Source: Rhipidocladum racemiflorum
Taxonomy: Eukaryota; Streptophyta; Magnoliopsida; Poales; Poaceae
Assembly (NCBI GenBank): GCA_036346355.1
Contig: CM070577.1
Span: 45,890,309 to 45,954,308 of the forward strand
Direction: 5' to 3'
Length of the DNA stretch: 64,000 bases
Shown here: positions 20,954-33,242 of the stretch, one piece after another
How the letters are laid out: each line of letters opens with the position of its first letter
Position numbering within the stretch: position 1 is the stretch's first letter
Made by a program: the position numbers and the translations under genes
The notes under the pieces: generated by a model
What the model saw: the letters and a program-made list of their open reading frames with translations, nothing else
Told to the model about the DNA's origin: nothing
The model's database searches: none

Positions 20954-21378
20954 TCGTCGAGAAAACCTACACTGCCTCCTCGGGGCGGGTGCGGCGGCAT
21001 AGGCGCGAAGCAATCGCCATGCCTGGCAACTGCAGCTGTGGTTGACGACGCGGCGTCCTCCTCTGGCTCGGGATCTGGCTGTTGCTGTGGCTGTGGCGCG
21101 AGTGTAGGTGGCGCCTCTTCTGGGTCCTCCTCTGGCTCTGGGGCGTCCAACTCCAACACTGGATAGGGGCCCTGCCCGCACAGTGTGGTCTCCAACTCTG
21201 CGATCCTTTCCGCAGAGTGGGCGACGTACTCACGAGCATTCTCCAGGTGCTTTTTCCCTTCCTCGACCTACTCGCGAGCCTTCATCAACTCCTGAACTGT
21301 GTCATCGATAAGCTCCTCCTGAGTGACGACGAATCTGGCTAAGTGTGTGACGGTAGCATCCTCCTCTTCTATCGGCTT
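20954..21378 (-). pseudogene. Gypsy orf0, 3' part
   Basis: Read from 21378 leftward this continues the frame begun at 36458: IEEEDATVTHLARFVVTQEE and QELMKARE, then a single TAG at 21270-21268, then VEEGKKHLENAREYVAHSAE, an acidic Pro/Gln-rich stretch (APEPEEDPEEAPP) and a stop near 20954. Apart from the TAG, it is open for about 140 codons. Orf0-type proteins upstream of gag in rice Gypsy elements have no assigned function. The middle part looks helical and charged. Confidence 0.7.
21374..21378. repeat. Target-site duplication GGCTT, left copy
   Basis: GGCTT directly precedes the 5' LTR of the Sirevirus and is identical to 36112-36116. Confidence 0.95.
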
Positions 21379-22763
21379 TGAAAGTGCATCTAGGCCCCTC
21401 AAATTGTTTTGGTGATTAATGACGACACAATTAAAGAGATCTAATGTTTTATCCAAGAATACTGCAGATATCGAGATTATATCGAAGTTTGGAATGACAT
21501 TGGACACCCCCTCGACTACTTAAAATCAAAAGGACGGCATCAAGACCAAAGTTGTAATCTTTTATTCAATTGTGTCTTAAGGATAGCCGTACTATTAAGA
21601 GGGTATGACGAGAAATCGATTTTAGGATGTGCATGTGCTCAACATCAAGTCTTGCATCTCACTTTAGCACTCCTACACTTGGTTTTGAAAAGTTTCAATT
21701 TGAAACTGCTTCGGTAACCCGAGTATCCGGACATTTTATCCGAGTCTCGATTCAATCCGAGTGTCCGGACATTTGGTCCGGAGTCTCCGGGTTGGACCTC
21801 TCGGTTGCTTTGTTTCCAGCTGGTCCGGAGTATCCGGACATTTGGTCCGGAGTCTCCGGATAACCCGGAGTCTCCGGGTTGTTTGTCCGGACACTCCGGC
21901 CTGTTCAAAAACGGGAGTAACGGCTAGTTTTCAAAAAGAGTATTTAAAGCCTCCACTCCACTCCAACGGCTAGGATCTCTATTGAGCTCATTCATAGCAG
22001 CATTCAAGCCATTCCTAACCATCTCTAAGCATTCAATAGAGCCCCCACTTCCTCCCACCAATTAATTTGGTTGTTGATCTTTTTGGTGTGGAGAGGAAGA
22101 AGAAAAGTGCAAAGTGCATTCATTTCATCTTGTTGAGCACTAGTTCATCCTCCAAGCGATTCTTCGTGGTGCTATTTCTCTTGGAGGTTGAAGGTCTCTA
22201 GACGGCTAGGAGTCACCGGAGCTACCAACTTGTGTGGTGAGCCGGTAGTTTGTGAAGGCAAGTCTCGCCTCGAAAGGAAAGAGACAAGAAGTGAAGCCGG
22301 CGAGTGCATTTGTGCAACACCGGGAGGAAAGCGGGTTGAAAGAGACCCGGCTCAAGTGCGACCGAGCCACCTCAACGGAGACGTAGGGTTCCTTCAAGAA
22401 CCCGAACCGGTGAAAATTCGTGTCTCTCGCATTCACTTTTACTTCTTAGTATTGCTTAAGTGGATTTGAATTTGTAAAGTTAGATCTAGCTCTTTGCTTG
22501 GCTTTAAATTCAAATTCTGGCTAGCAATTGTTCTAGGTTGTTCTTGCTATATACTTCTAGTGGTTTATTGTGCTTGCTAGAGTAGTTTTATCTCGCTCCG
22601 AGCCGGCTAACCCGGAGAGTCCGGACTCAATACAGGACACTCGGACAAGCAAGTATCCGGACCAAAACCCGGAGACTCGGGTTGACCAGCTTCGGCCAGG
22701 TTTATTCCGGCGTAAATTTTAATCCGCCTATTCACCCCCTAGGCGACATCGTTGGTCCTTTCA
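21379..22763 (+). repeat. Sirevirus 5' LTR
   Basis: It is 1,385 bases, TG...CA, and closely similar to 34703-36111. Most differences are small gaps, often one G missing from CCGGAG (for example near 21745-21770). It contains two clusters of the palindrome CCGGAGTNTCCGG (21715-21900 and 22610-22690). A TATA-like AGTATTTAAAGCC lies near 21941, a likely promoter. Confidence 0.93.
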
Positions 22764-22765
22764 AT

Positions 22766-22777
22766 TGGTATCGAGCC
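22766..22777 (+). other. Sirevirus primer-binding site (initiator Met tRNA)
   Basis: TGGTATCGAGCC lies two bases after the LTR and is one base short of the consensus TGGTATCAGAGCC. Confidence 0.85.
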
Positions 22778-22819
22778 AAATCTCCTTTATTTTGGCTTAA
22801 CCGCTTGGAGAATCAAAGA

Positions 22820-24900
22820 TGTCGGACATAGAAAGGTTACGAAACCCATGGCCAAGAGAAAGCCTCGGGTTCCGGTATCGGGTTGCTATTCCATTAGATT
22901 ATTCCTCCTTTGGAGTATCAAACTCCTCATCCTATGTTTCCGTCTCGTCTGGCCGAGCGCCACTTCGATGGCACTCGGTATGCGGCATGGAAACATAAGA
23001 TGAAGATGCATTTGAGATCACTTCATCCGTGTATTTGGAAGATTGTTGAAACAGGTTTCAAGCCCGCAAACCCCAACAATCTCACCTCCGAAGAAGACAA
23101 AGCTCAACACTTCAACGACTTGGCCGTCAATGCCTTGTTCAATGCTTTGAGCGACTCAGAGTTCAACTGGTCGATGGCCTTGACAATGCCAAGGACATTT
23201 GGGAAAGATTGATGGTGTCTCACGAAGGTGTATCAAGTGTCCGTGAGTCAAAGATCAAACTCATCATTGGGGAGCTAAGCCGATTCACTTTGGAAGAAGG
23301 TGAATCGTACACAAATATGTTTGATCGCTTGATGGTGCTAGTGAATCAAGCAAAGGGACTTGGAAGCACCGAGCTCACCGACAAGGCCGTGGTGAAGATC
23401 ATCCTTCGAAAGTGATCACCCCACCAACCGCAACCTTGTGCAACTCATCCGCGATCGGCCAAACTTGATACTCTCACTCCTCATGATGTGATTGGCCGGT
23501 TGATGACGGATGAGATGATGGTGAAGGAAGCGGAAGTGGTGGAGGAGCTCAAGTCCGGCAAGAAGAAGGGCATCGCTTTGAAGGCCGTCAAGGTGATGCA
23601 AGAAGCCGAAGAGAGCTCAAGCGATGAAGAAGAGTCAAGCGGCCCCTTGACAAATGAAGACATGGCCTTGCTCGTGAGAAGATTCAACAAGTTCTTGAAG
23701 AAGAAGGGCTACAAGCCGGGTAGTCACTCCAAGAACTATGGCAACAAGTCAAGAGGGCGTCACTCCTCAAGAAAGTGCTATGAGTGTGGGGAACCCGGTC
23801 ATTTCATTGCCGAGTGCCCACACAAAGAAAAGAAGGAGGAAAAGCCCTACAAGAAAGACAAGTTCAAGAAGAAGGACAAAGACAAGAACAAAAAGTACAA
23901 GGGCAAGGGTCATGCTTACATCGGCAAGGAGTGGAACTCCGACTCCGAGTCCGAGTCCGATTCCAACTCCGACAACGAAGGAGGACTCGCCACCGTCGCC
24001 ATTGCCACTCCACCGACAAAGTCAAAGAGTCTCTTTGACGACTTAAGCTTAATGGCGAAGGAGATGCTCCAATGTGCCTTATGGCAAAAGGGCACAAGGT
24101 ATCATCTAAGAGCACTACTCATTCCATTGTTGATTATAGCTTAGATGATTGTGATGATGCTAGTGATGAAGAAGAGGTAGCATTTAAGTCTATGGATGAC
24201 TTTGATGTTAAAAATTAGACTTGCTACTTAAGGATATTGAAAGATTGGAGGAGGTTGTTGAGCAAAAGGAAGCCATTCTCGAAGCTCAAGAAGATCTCCT
24301 TATTTTTGAAAAGGAGAAGAACCTTGAACTAGAGAAGAGCTTAGCCTTTGAAAAGAAGAAAAATGAGAATTTGGTCAAAAGTTCAAATTTGACCAAAAAT
24401 GAAGCAATTAGTCTTGAGATCACCAATGCTTCACTCTTAGAGCAACTTGCAAAAGCAAAGGATGCTTGCAAGGCTCTTGAAGTGAAGCTTGTTGATCTCT
24501 CGAATAAAGCTTCTACCTCAATCAACAACTCCAATATTTCACTACCCTCGACGAGCAACGGTTGCGCTAGATGCTTTAATGTTGATGTTGCTACTTGTGC
24601 TACTAACCGTGAGACTTTGAAAGTCTTAGCTCATGAAAATGAGAAGCTTAAGGTGATGCTTGAAGATGGACTTCAAAAGTCCTACAAGGCAAGCAAAGGT
24701 TTAGAGGAGTATCTCATTAGCGCCAAGGTAATCCTAAGAGGCAAGGGCTTGGGTATGTTCCGCCAAAGGGCAAAAGAGCAACATTGTTGTTGCTCCTTTA
24801 AGCAAGCCCATTCACTTTGTAAAAGGCGAAGGAACATCCAAGCACAAAGCTCACTCCGAGTTCTTTGCTTCTTATGTGCTTAAAAGACTAACCTCGGCCG
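22820..24900 (+). pseudogene. Sirevirus gag with zinc knuckle and coiled coil, frameshifted
   Basis: Fragments in order: 22910-23212 (ERHFDGTRYAAWKHKMKMHL, the DUF4219-like start), 23209-23415 (SRFTLEEGESYTNMFDRLMV, the UBN2-like core), 23488-24144 and 24221-24883. The third contains a perfect CCHC knuckle, CYECGEPGHFIAEC, near 23778-23820, inside Lys-rich sequence and followed by a Ser/Asp/Glu repeat (SDSESESDSNSDN). The fourth is a strong coiled coil (EQKEAILEAQEDLL, then KSLAFEKKKNENL). Frame changes fall near 23210, 23415-23480 and 24090-24220. The protein would assemble the particle and bind RNA; the C-terminal coiled coil is a Sirevirus trait. The frame closes with a stop near 25027, before pol. 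Confidence 0.88.
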
Positions 24901-25059
24901 TGTAGTTGCTTATCATGTTGGGCGAAGTCGAAGAATGCTCCTTGTGTTCGTTCTATTTGGGTCCCTAAATCGCTTGTCACTAACGTGCGTGGACCTAACC
25001 AAGTTTGGGTACCAAAGAGCAACAACTAAATGTCATTTTGTAGGCCTATATCTCCGGTG

Positions 25060-28000
25060 GAACGAGTTGGATTTTGGATAGCGGATGTACGCACCACATG
25101 ACCGGAGAAAAGGCAATGTTCGCTCAATTGGACTCAAATGGATCAAACAGTGAAAGCATTGTCTTTGGAGACAATGGAAAAGGAGAAGTAATTGGATTGG
25201 GTAAAATTTCTATCTCAAGCAATTTTCAATTAAATAATGTTTTGCTTGTTGATTCATTAAGCTACAATCTATTGTCCGTTGCACAATTATGTGAAGCGGG
25301 CTATAATTGTTTGTTTAATGAAAAGGGTGTGGATGTCATTAAGAGGCTTGACGGTTCAATAGCCTTTAAAGGGCGTTTGAAGGGTAAGCTCTATCTCGTA
25401 GACTTCAATACGGATAGACTTAATCTTGAAACGTGCTTAATGGCTAAATCTAGCATGGGTTGGCTTTGGCATCGCCGGTTGGCCCATGTTGGTATGAGGA
25501 ATCTTCACAAACTCATTAAAGGCAACCACATTCTCGGACTAACCAATGTTGTCTTTGAGAAAGATAGGATTTGTAGCGCTTGTCAAGCCGGCAAGCAAGT
25601 CGGTGCCTCCCATCCCGCCAAGAATGTGATGACGACCACAAGACCTTTGGAAATGCTTCATATGGATCTTTTTGGTCCGGTCGCCTACATAAGCATCGGG
25701 GGAAGTAAGTATGGTTTAGTCATTGTTGATGATTTTTCTCGATTCACTTGGGTGTTCTTTGTGCATGACAAAGGAGAAGTCCAAGTGACTTTAAAGAAAT
25801 TCATGAGAAGAGCTCAAAACGAGTTTGAAGTAAAGATTAAGAGAATTCGGAGCGACAACGGCACCGAGTTCAAGAATATTGGCGTGGAGGAGTTTCTTGA
25901 TGAGGAAGGAATCAAGCACGAATTCTCGGCTCCCTATTCTCCTCAACAAAATGGGGTGGCCGAGAGGAAGAATCGAACCCTCATCGAGATGGCGCGGACA
26001 ATGCTCGACGAGTACAAGGTTTCCGATAGCTTTTGGGCGGAAGCAATCAACACCGCATGCCACAGCTCCAACCGCCTCTACCTCCACAAGATCTTGAAGA
26101 AGACGGCATACGAGTTGCTCATCGGGAAGAAACCAAATGTCTCCTACTTTCGAGTCTTTGGGAGCAAATGCTATATCCTTAACAAAAAGGCTAAGTCTTC
26201 TAAATTCGCTCCTAAAGTAGATGAAGGTTTCTTACTTGGTTATGGAACTAATGCTTACGCGTACCGAGTTTTCAACAATACCACCGGTGTCGTTGAAATC
26301 TCGCGTGACGTGACTTTTGATGAAACTAACGGTTCTCAAGTAGAACAAGTTGATCGTGTTGTGATTGACAGAGAAGAACCTCCTTGTGAAGCTATAAAGA
26401 AAATGGCAATTGGAGAGGTAAGACCTCAAAATTTGAAATCTCACCCGAGCTCCCCAACCCGGAGTCTCCGGCCTGAAACCCGGAGTGTCCGGATTAGTCC
26501 GGAGTATCCGGGTCCAATACCGGAGTCTCCGGATGGATCAGGCTCGGGCGACATTCCCTCCTCGTCCAATCAAGCTCAAGATGGTTCCAATGCCACCCAA
26601 GATGATGAAGGCCCTATTCAAGCCTTGGACTCATCCGTACCTCATCCTAGAGTTCATCAAAGCATTCAAAGAGATCATCCGGTCGACAACATACTTGGAG
26701 ACATCAACAAGGGAGTATCCACTCGATCTCGAGTTGCAAATTTTGTGAATTTTACTCGTTTGTTTCCTCTCTTGAACCTCTTAAAGTAGATGAAGCGCTT
26801 GAAGACCCAGATTGGGTGATGGCTATGCAAGAGGAACTGAACAACTTCAAGCGCAATCAAGTCTGGGAGCTTGTCAAAAGACCAAATCAAAACGTTATCG
26901 GCACTAAGTGGGTCTTAAAACAAGCAAGATGAAAACGGGATCGTGGACAAGGAACAAAGCCCGTTTGGTTGCTCAAGGGTACACTCAAATAGAAGGTTTG
27001 GATTTCGATGAAACATATGCTCCAAAGAGCTAGGCTTGAATCTATTAGAATATTACTTGCCTTTGCTACTCACCATGATTTCAAGCTGTATCAAATGGAC
27101 GTGAAGAGCGCCTTCTTAAATGGACCACTTTCCGAGATGGTCTACGTTGAGCAACCACCCGGATTTGAAGATCCAAGACATCCGGACCACGTCTACTACC
27201 TTCACAAGGCACTCTATGGACTTAAGCAAGCTCCAAGGGCATGGTTCGAATGTCTTCGAGACTTCCTTCTGGGACAAGGTTTTGTAGTCGGAAAAGCCGA
27301 CCCTACTCTCTTTACTAAGCATATTGATAATGATTTATTTGTGTGCCAAATATATGTCGATGACATTATATTTGGATCTACTAATGAACATTTGTGTAAA
27401 GAGTTTAGCAAGATAATGACCAAAAGGTTTGAGATGTCCATGATGGGTGAGTTGAAGTTCTTCCTCGGATTCCAAGTTAAACAACTCAAAGAAGGAACTT
27501 TCATTTGTCAAACGAAGTACATCAAGGACATGCTCAAGAAGTTCGGAATGGAGGACGCCAAGCCCATAAAGACGCCAATGCAAGCCAACGGGCACCTAGA
27601 CCTCGACAAAGAAGGTAAACCGGTCATCCAAAAGGTATATCGTTCGATGATCGGTTCTCTCCTTTATCTTTGTGCATCTAGGCCCGATATCATGCTTAGC
27701 GTTTGTATGTGTGCACGTTTTCAAGCCGCTCCAAAAGAGTGCCACATGGTGGCCGTTAAGAGAATCTTGAGATACTTAGTGCACACTCCTCATTTCGGAC
27801 TTTGGTATCCGAAAGGATCCTCCTTTGAGCTTATTGGCTATTCCGATGCGGATTATGCCGGTTGCAAAGTGGATAGGAAGAGCACCTCAGGAACTTGCCA
27901 ATTCTTGGGTAGGTCCCTAGTCTCGTGGTCTTCCAAGAAACAAAATTCCGTAGCCCTATCCATTGCCGAAGCCGAATACATAGCTGCCGGGAGTTGTTGT

Positions 28001-28306
28001 GCCCAATTACTTTGGATGAGACAAACCTTGAGTGATTATGGCCTTTCCTACAAAAGCGTTCCACTTTTGTGTGACAATGAGAGTGCCATAAAAATTGCCA
28101 ACAATCCTGTCCAACACTCCCGAACAAAACACATTGATATTCGCCATCATTTCCTAAGAGACCACGCAACCAAAGGCGAAATTGATATCCAACATGTGAG
28201 TACAAATGATCAATTAGCCGATATTTTTACCAAGCCCCTTGACGAGAAAAGGTTCTGTGAATTGAGAAGTGGACTAAATATCTTAGACTCTCGTAACGTG
28301 GCTTGA
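25060..28306 (+). pseudogene. Sirevirus pol: protease, integrase, reverse transcriptase, RNase H
   Basis: The first open segment, to 26789, starts with the protease site WILDSGCTHHMTG. It then has the integrase zinc site (HRRLAHVGMRNLHKL, then CSACQAGK) and the catalytic core: Asp in HMDLFGPV, Asp in RIRSDNGTEF, Glu in VAERKNRTL. A variable linker carries CCGGAG repeats (26455-26535). Between 26745 and 27010 there are at least two frameshifts within the start of the reverse transcriptase (EELNNFKRNQVWELV). The second segment, 27008-28306 (432 codons), has QMDVKSAFLNG, the catalytic YVDDIIFGS and the RNase H motifs DADYAGCKVDRKSTSG and LLCDNESAIKIANNP, ending with DIFTKPL. Catalytic residues look intact, but the frameshifts would block full translation. 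Confidence 0.92.
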
Positions 28307-29369
28307 TAAGTGCTCATATATTGGTTGGTGAATGAAAAATGAAGTTCAAAACTTTATTTATCTTTTTCTCTGAATTTACCATGTGTTATTGGCTCTTGAT
28401 CTTAGGATCGCATCATTACTATGTGACTATAGTCTGATTGCTTGATTGTTAGCTAGTCACATGGTGGATGGATGCCCTAGGACTCCTTTCTCTCTCTCTC
28501 CGCGGGTCTCCGAAGCTTTCCTTGAAAAATTCCTTTTCTTCCCTAGCAAGGGAATCCGGAGTATCCGGATTTCGATTCGGACTCTCTGGTTAGCCCGGAG
28601 TCTCCGGACATTTGGTCCGGAGTGTCCGGGTTGGTACGGAGTCTCCGGACTGAAGTCCGGAGTCTCCGGGTTGGGGCGGTCGGTTAAACCCCAAAATCCC
28701 GCGCGGTTCATTTCTTTTTCTTTTTCCCACCGTGTCTCTCTCTCTCCCGTGCTCTCCTTGCGGTTAGGGCTTCTCCTCTCCATCTTCTTCTTCTCCAAGG
28801 CGTGTGGGACTCCTCCTCTCCCTCCGTTTTGTAGAATCAAGGTAAGGTGGCTTGCCCTAATCCTCCTCATTCCGTTTTTGAATCCACCTCTCCTCATTCT
28901 AAAGGATCTCCGTGTGGATTGTCTCTTCTAGGGTGCGGTCTCTCGATTTCTTGGTTCTCGAAGTTCGAAGGGTTGTCAATCTCTTCTCACCGTGTTCCTC
29001 ATTTCATTCTTGTTAAGGTGAGTTCAAGTTCTAACCCTCTCCCGCGAAATCCTTGGCCATTTGTTGTACTCATCTCTTAATCCTTCTCCCCAGTGGCCTT
29101 CTAGACCCATTACTTGTTGTTTTTGGTGATGGATTCCGTGAAAGTTTTCTGGCCTTGCGCGTTTTCTGGCACATCCGGAGTGTCCGGACTCTGGGTCCGG
29201 AGTCTCCGGGTTGATCCGGAATGTCCGGACATTTGGTCCGGAGTCTCCGGATGCAATCCGAGTATCCGACATTTTGTCCGGACTCTCGGATTGGGTGCCT
29301 CGCCAGTCCCGAACTTCGCTGTTTCGCGTCGCCTCTCGGCTTAATTCCTCTCGCTCGCTTTATCCGGTC
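28307..29369 (+). other. Sirevirus region between pol and the extra ORF
   Basis: No protein family is visible. Two further clusters of CCGGAGTNTCCGG-type palindromes occur at 28555-28672 and 29173-29290. CT-rich sequence (28730-28830) followed by AAGGTAAGG near 28840 and AAGGTGAGT near 29015 could hold splice donor sites for a subgenomic mRNA of the downstream ORF; this is inference. Confidence 0.5.
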
Positions 29370-29982
29370 AGATGGACCTTCCTAGTGGAACTTCCTGAGG
29401 CAAATGATCCTCCTCTCAGGCAGCCGGTGGCAGCGATCCTCCTCAGTAGGCAGCTAGTGGCAGTGCTCCCGCTCAGGGCGTGTCTCCCACCGATTCTCCT
29501 CCACAGCCTCAGCAGCCTCCGCAGAAAAAGCAGAGAATTGGAGTAGTCAAAAGACTCGTTTCCAGACCTCGAGGCCAGCCAGCCTGTGGTCAAGACTGTC
29601 CCTGTCTCCTCCTCCTCAAAGAAGCTCGATCCAGATGAGCATCCAAAGCAGATACCCATGCCAGGCTTCGTGGATCGTAAAAGAAGCCGATTCCAGCACT
29701 TCCGGGCACTTCATTGGTCCTGATCAAGGCCAAGCCCGTGTGGAACTATCCAATGTCCGTAAATCCAATGAGAGTAATTGACTACCGGACAGGACCTGTT
29801 AAAGGGAAAGCCATTGTGGAGCACAGAAAGAAAGATCCTTTGGAGCTCCACCAGGATGAGTATGTGGACCGCCCGGTTTTGGAACCGGTTTGATCGAATT
29901 ACTATGAAACGGTCCTATACCCACTTGAGCACCGTTGGTTCGCATGAAGACAATTATTTGGGAGTACATGGCTGCAGCATGA
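29370..29982 (+). pseudogene. Sirevirus extra ORF downstream of pol, 5' part
   Basis: Several frames contribute pieces: a start near 29371 (MDLPSGTS), a Pro/Gln-rich stretch (SPTDSPPQPQQPPQKKQRIG), then VLIKAKPVWNYPMSVNPMR, KDPLELHQDEYVDRPVLEP and finally TIIWEYMAAA directly before the solo LTR. KKQRIGVVKR looks like a basic nuclear-localisation-type patch. Single-base frameshifts are frequent. The protein continues at 33243. The position matches the env-like/ORF3 slot of Sireviruses, but I see no signal peptide or membrane segment, so I do not call it an envelope gene. Confidence 0.55.
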
Positions 29983-32900
29983 TGTAACACCCCAAAATTT
30001 TGCTTTTCTTAAATTCATGTGTGATTTGGCACTTTGGTGAATTTTGGAATTTTCTCGAATTTATTTGGATTTATTTGGAATTTATTTGAATTTATTCCAT
30101 TTTGAAATAATTAAAGAATTTAATTTTGCAAATAAAATTTTGTTGGAAATATTTTATTTGAGTCCAAAATAATCCAAAATATTTTCCAGAATTTTTCCGA
30201 ATTTTTCCGAGTCATTTGCTATTTTTAATGAATTAATTGAATTTCGGGAATTATTTTAAATATTAAATCATTGGAAAATCAAACCGAAGTCGATTCTTGT
30301 TCATCCGATCGAGCCCGAGTCGACTCGAGTTCGAAGTCCGACCCGACCCGGCCGCGTTGGCCGCTCGACCGAAAGTTCGTTTCAAGACGCGAGCCGTTGG
30401 ATCGAGATCCAACGCCAGGCGTCCATCGTTCTCGCCGACCCGGGATCGAGAGCGCCACAGAGTTCGACTAGGGCTCCGCCGAGCACGCCTCCGGGGCTAT
30501 TTAAAGCCCGAGACGTTCTCGAGGACCGCCGCCACCCCGCTCGTGTTTTGCCCTAGGTCTTAGCCGCCGAGCCGCCGCCAAGATGCTGCCGTGATTGCTC
30601 GCCCGTAGTTGCGTGGAGCACCGCCGCGATTTTGCCGATCCCCGCGCACGCGCCGCTCTCCGACGACACCAAGCTCAGGACCAGCATCCCCACGCCACGC
30701 CGCTGGGAGTGCTAATCTTCACGCCGAGCTGCACGGATACGCCACGTGGGAGGTCGCGTTTCACGCCTCCGGTGCCCAAGCCTCGCCGCGCCATCGCCGG
30801 ACTCAGCGAGCTCGGTGAACCGTCGAGATCGGATCGAGCGGTTGAGGTGAGCCCACGCTCTATCCCAAACCACGGAAACCAGATCGAATGCGGACCGTTG
30901 GATCAAGATCCAACGGCTCAGATCCGCCGTTAACCTAAACGCGTGAAGCCTAGATCAATCCGGGCCGTTGATTTTCAAATCAACGGCGAGATTGCGCCAA
31001 TGCGTGTGCTCAGCCGCACCCACGCGTGTGAGCGCGTGTCCCTGACACGCGGGCCCCGCATGTCAGTGGGCCCACACGTCAGCCGCGTTTGCGTGAGACC
31101 CCGCACTGACAGGTGGGTCCCATCTGTCAGTCTCACCCGAGACGTGGACCGGGTCCACCGTGGACCGAACCGCGCCGTGGGCTGAGCCCATGAGCCGGCT
31201 GACGTCAGCCAGCCAATCAGGAGCCGACGCGTGTCATGCTGACGCAATAAATGATTTTCCGAAAAAAGAAAATGATTTATTAATTCGAAATATTGATTCA
31301 AATTTAGATTCAAACTTCAAACGCTTATAACTTTTGCGTTTCAACTCCGATTTGAGTGATTCAAATTTCTAAATTTGTATAAAATTGAGATCTACCTAAA
31401 TATAAATTTTATTTAATTTTTGGACTAAAGTTTTCCTCTGTAATATTATTTAATTGATTATTTAAACTTTAATAAATCATAACTTTTGCATTTTAACTCC
31501 GATTTGAACGATTCCAGTTCCTAAAAATCCAGAAAATTATGTTCTCTCTGTTTATGGATTTTATTTGGAGTTTTGGGATGTTTTTGCCTATTGTTTATTT
31601 GTGTATTGCTATTTGCACGCTTTACGAGTAGACGTTGAAGTCTGGGAAGGATTCGAAGGAGAAGTGTTGACTCAGGATCCAACTCAAGACCAAGAACAAG
31701 TACTCTTTGAAGGCAAGTTGTGCTTTGACCATGTTGATCCTATTTCGAAATCTATTTTGATTTAAACTATTGCATGCTAGTTCAAATAGAAAAATACTTT
31801 GTTTAAACATGGGGGTTAGATAAATACCAATTTGCTGTATGACACCTTGATTATTTAAGTATGTGCCATGACCCTTTGTCACCTTAGTTGTGGATTACTG
31901 GTTGGACATAATCAAATTGCCAACATGGGTTTTAGACCGTTGTAGTGTATTGCTTAGACCTGCTACGTGCTCATGACATGAATTTGGACAATCAAATGTT
32001 AATATTGACTTAATGATATATTGAACCTGTTTTGGAAAGGTATCATGTGATGTTGATAGCACGTGGTGCTTGGTAATCAACTGGGGTTTTGATAAATAGT
32101 TTTCGGCCAGGGCATGTGGCAAGAATGATCGTGGGCGGTGTGGCAATCGGGGATGTTGATTTGGTTCTTCGGGTAGTCTTGCCCTGGTCACTCTAAGGAC
32201 TTAACCTTGCAAGCCTTTGGCTGGTCATACTTGCAACCACATGGTCGGAATGGGACGGCCCTAGTTGACTAAGTCGCTAAGGACTCACTTGTGGAGCCTC
32301 AGGGTGTCAATTACACCGTTTGTGTGATTGTACGGGGGAGCGTATCGTGGCTGTGGCCAGATACCCATCTAACGGTGTGTTGGTCCCATACTTCGCCTTG
32401 GCTAAGGGAAGGGATGGTGTAGAGCCTGAACAGGAGAGGACCACTGTGTTGTTTGAGGCTTCGAAAGGCTTTGTTACTGAACTCGCCTTTGTGGTGTTTG
32501 ACTGTATCTTGTGGGTAAAGTGCATAACCCTCTGCTGAGAGTGTAGAATCTATTTAAATAGCCGAGTCCACAGATCGACAATGCTCGGAATTACTGATCA
32601 AGGGTTAGACTTTCTCAAAAATAACTTGGATTTGGAAAGTTGGGTTGGTTTAATAATGAGGATGATGGAAATGTGGTTTAGGATGGGGAAAAATGTTTAT
32701 TAAACTTCTTGAAAAGTTATTTACGCTTTACTTATTTCTACTGCTTTCGAATCTACTTATATTACTTGTCAAAAGTCACATCGCAAATATACCTTGAGCT
32801 ATTCCTTTGTACCAAGCCATGCATATAGTATATTAGCTTGCATTCATTGCATGACTTCTTTGAGTACCAAGTACTCACCCTTGCCTCAACACAATATCGC

Positions 32901-33242
32901 TTGAAGAGGAGATTACGCCACTTTGGAGGAGGAACTCCAAGAGGATCCGTCTACTTAGGGATGCGAGCCCGATTGCCTGTGGTATACTTTGGATGGCGCC
33001 ACTAAGCTATTTGATTTTCATTGCTATTATTTTTCTCTGAATAAGTTTCGCCTTGCGAGGCATACATTTGTAACTTGGCCATAAGGTCGAGTAACCACTT
33101 TGGTTATTTAAATAAAGTACTTTGATAATATCGATGGTATGATTGTGATATTTACCAATGTTAAGACTGTGTGCACTAGCGCGTTCCTGGACTAGTGCTG
33201 AATACACAGAGGGTCCGGATTTGCAAATTCGGGGTCCCGACA
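29983..33242 (+). mobile_element. Solo Gypsy LTR inserted in the Sirevirus extra ORF
   Basis: The LTR starts TGTAACACCCCAAAATTTTG and ends GGTCCCGACA, 3,260 bases, with no primer site, coding region or second LTR. Near-identical sequence to the LTR at 9296-13124 (reverse complement) covers about 31800-32430, and the LTR at 36674-40282 is a more distant relative. Left flank GCAGCA and right flank AGCAGG share AGCA, consistent with a slightly eroded 5-base target duplication; exact ends are uncertain by two or three bases. The GC-rich part (30280-31210) has several CCGTTGGATC/GATCCAACGG palindromes. Short ORFs inside are not genes. Confidence 0.88.
32508..32580 (+). promoter_or_regulatory. Conserved LTR module shared by several Gypsy families
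   Basis: The sequence GGGTAAAGTGCATAACC, then TCTGCTGAGAGTGTAGAATC and CTATTTAAATAGCCG, has counterparts in the LTRs at 37360-37425 and 45550-45605 (both minus). The TATTTAAATA part is TATA-like. A promoter or transcription-start role is inference. Confidence 0.45.

Noticed and set aside
30271..31313. Arg-rich ORFs in the solo LTR
   Set aside because: Composition-driven in a GC-rich LTR block with palindromes; no start context or domain.
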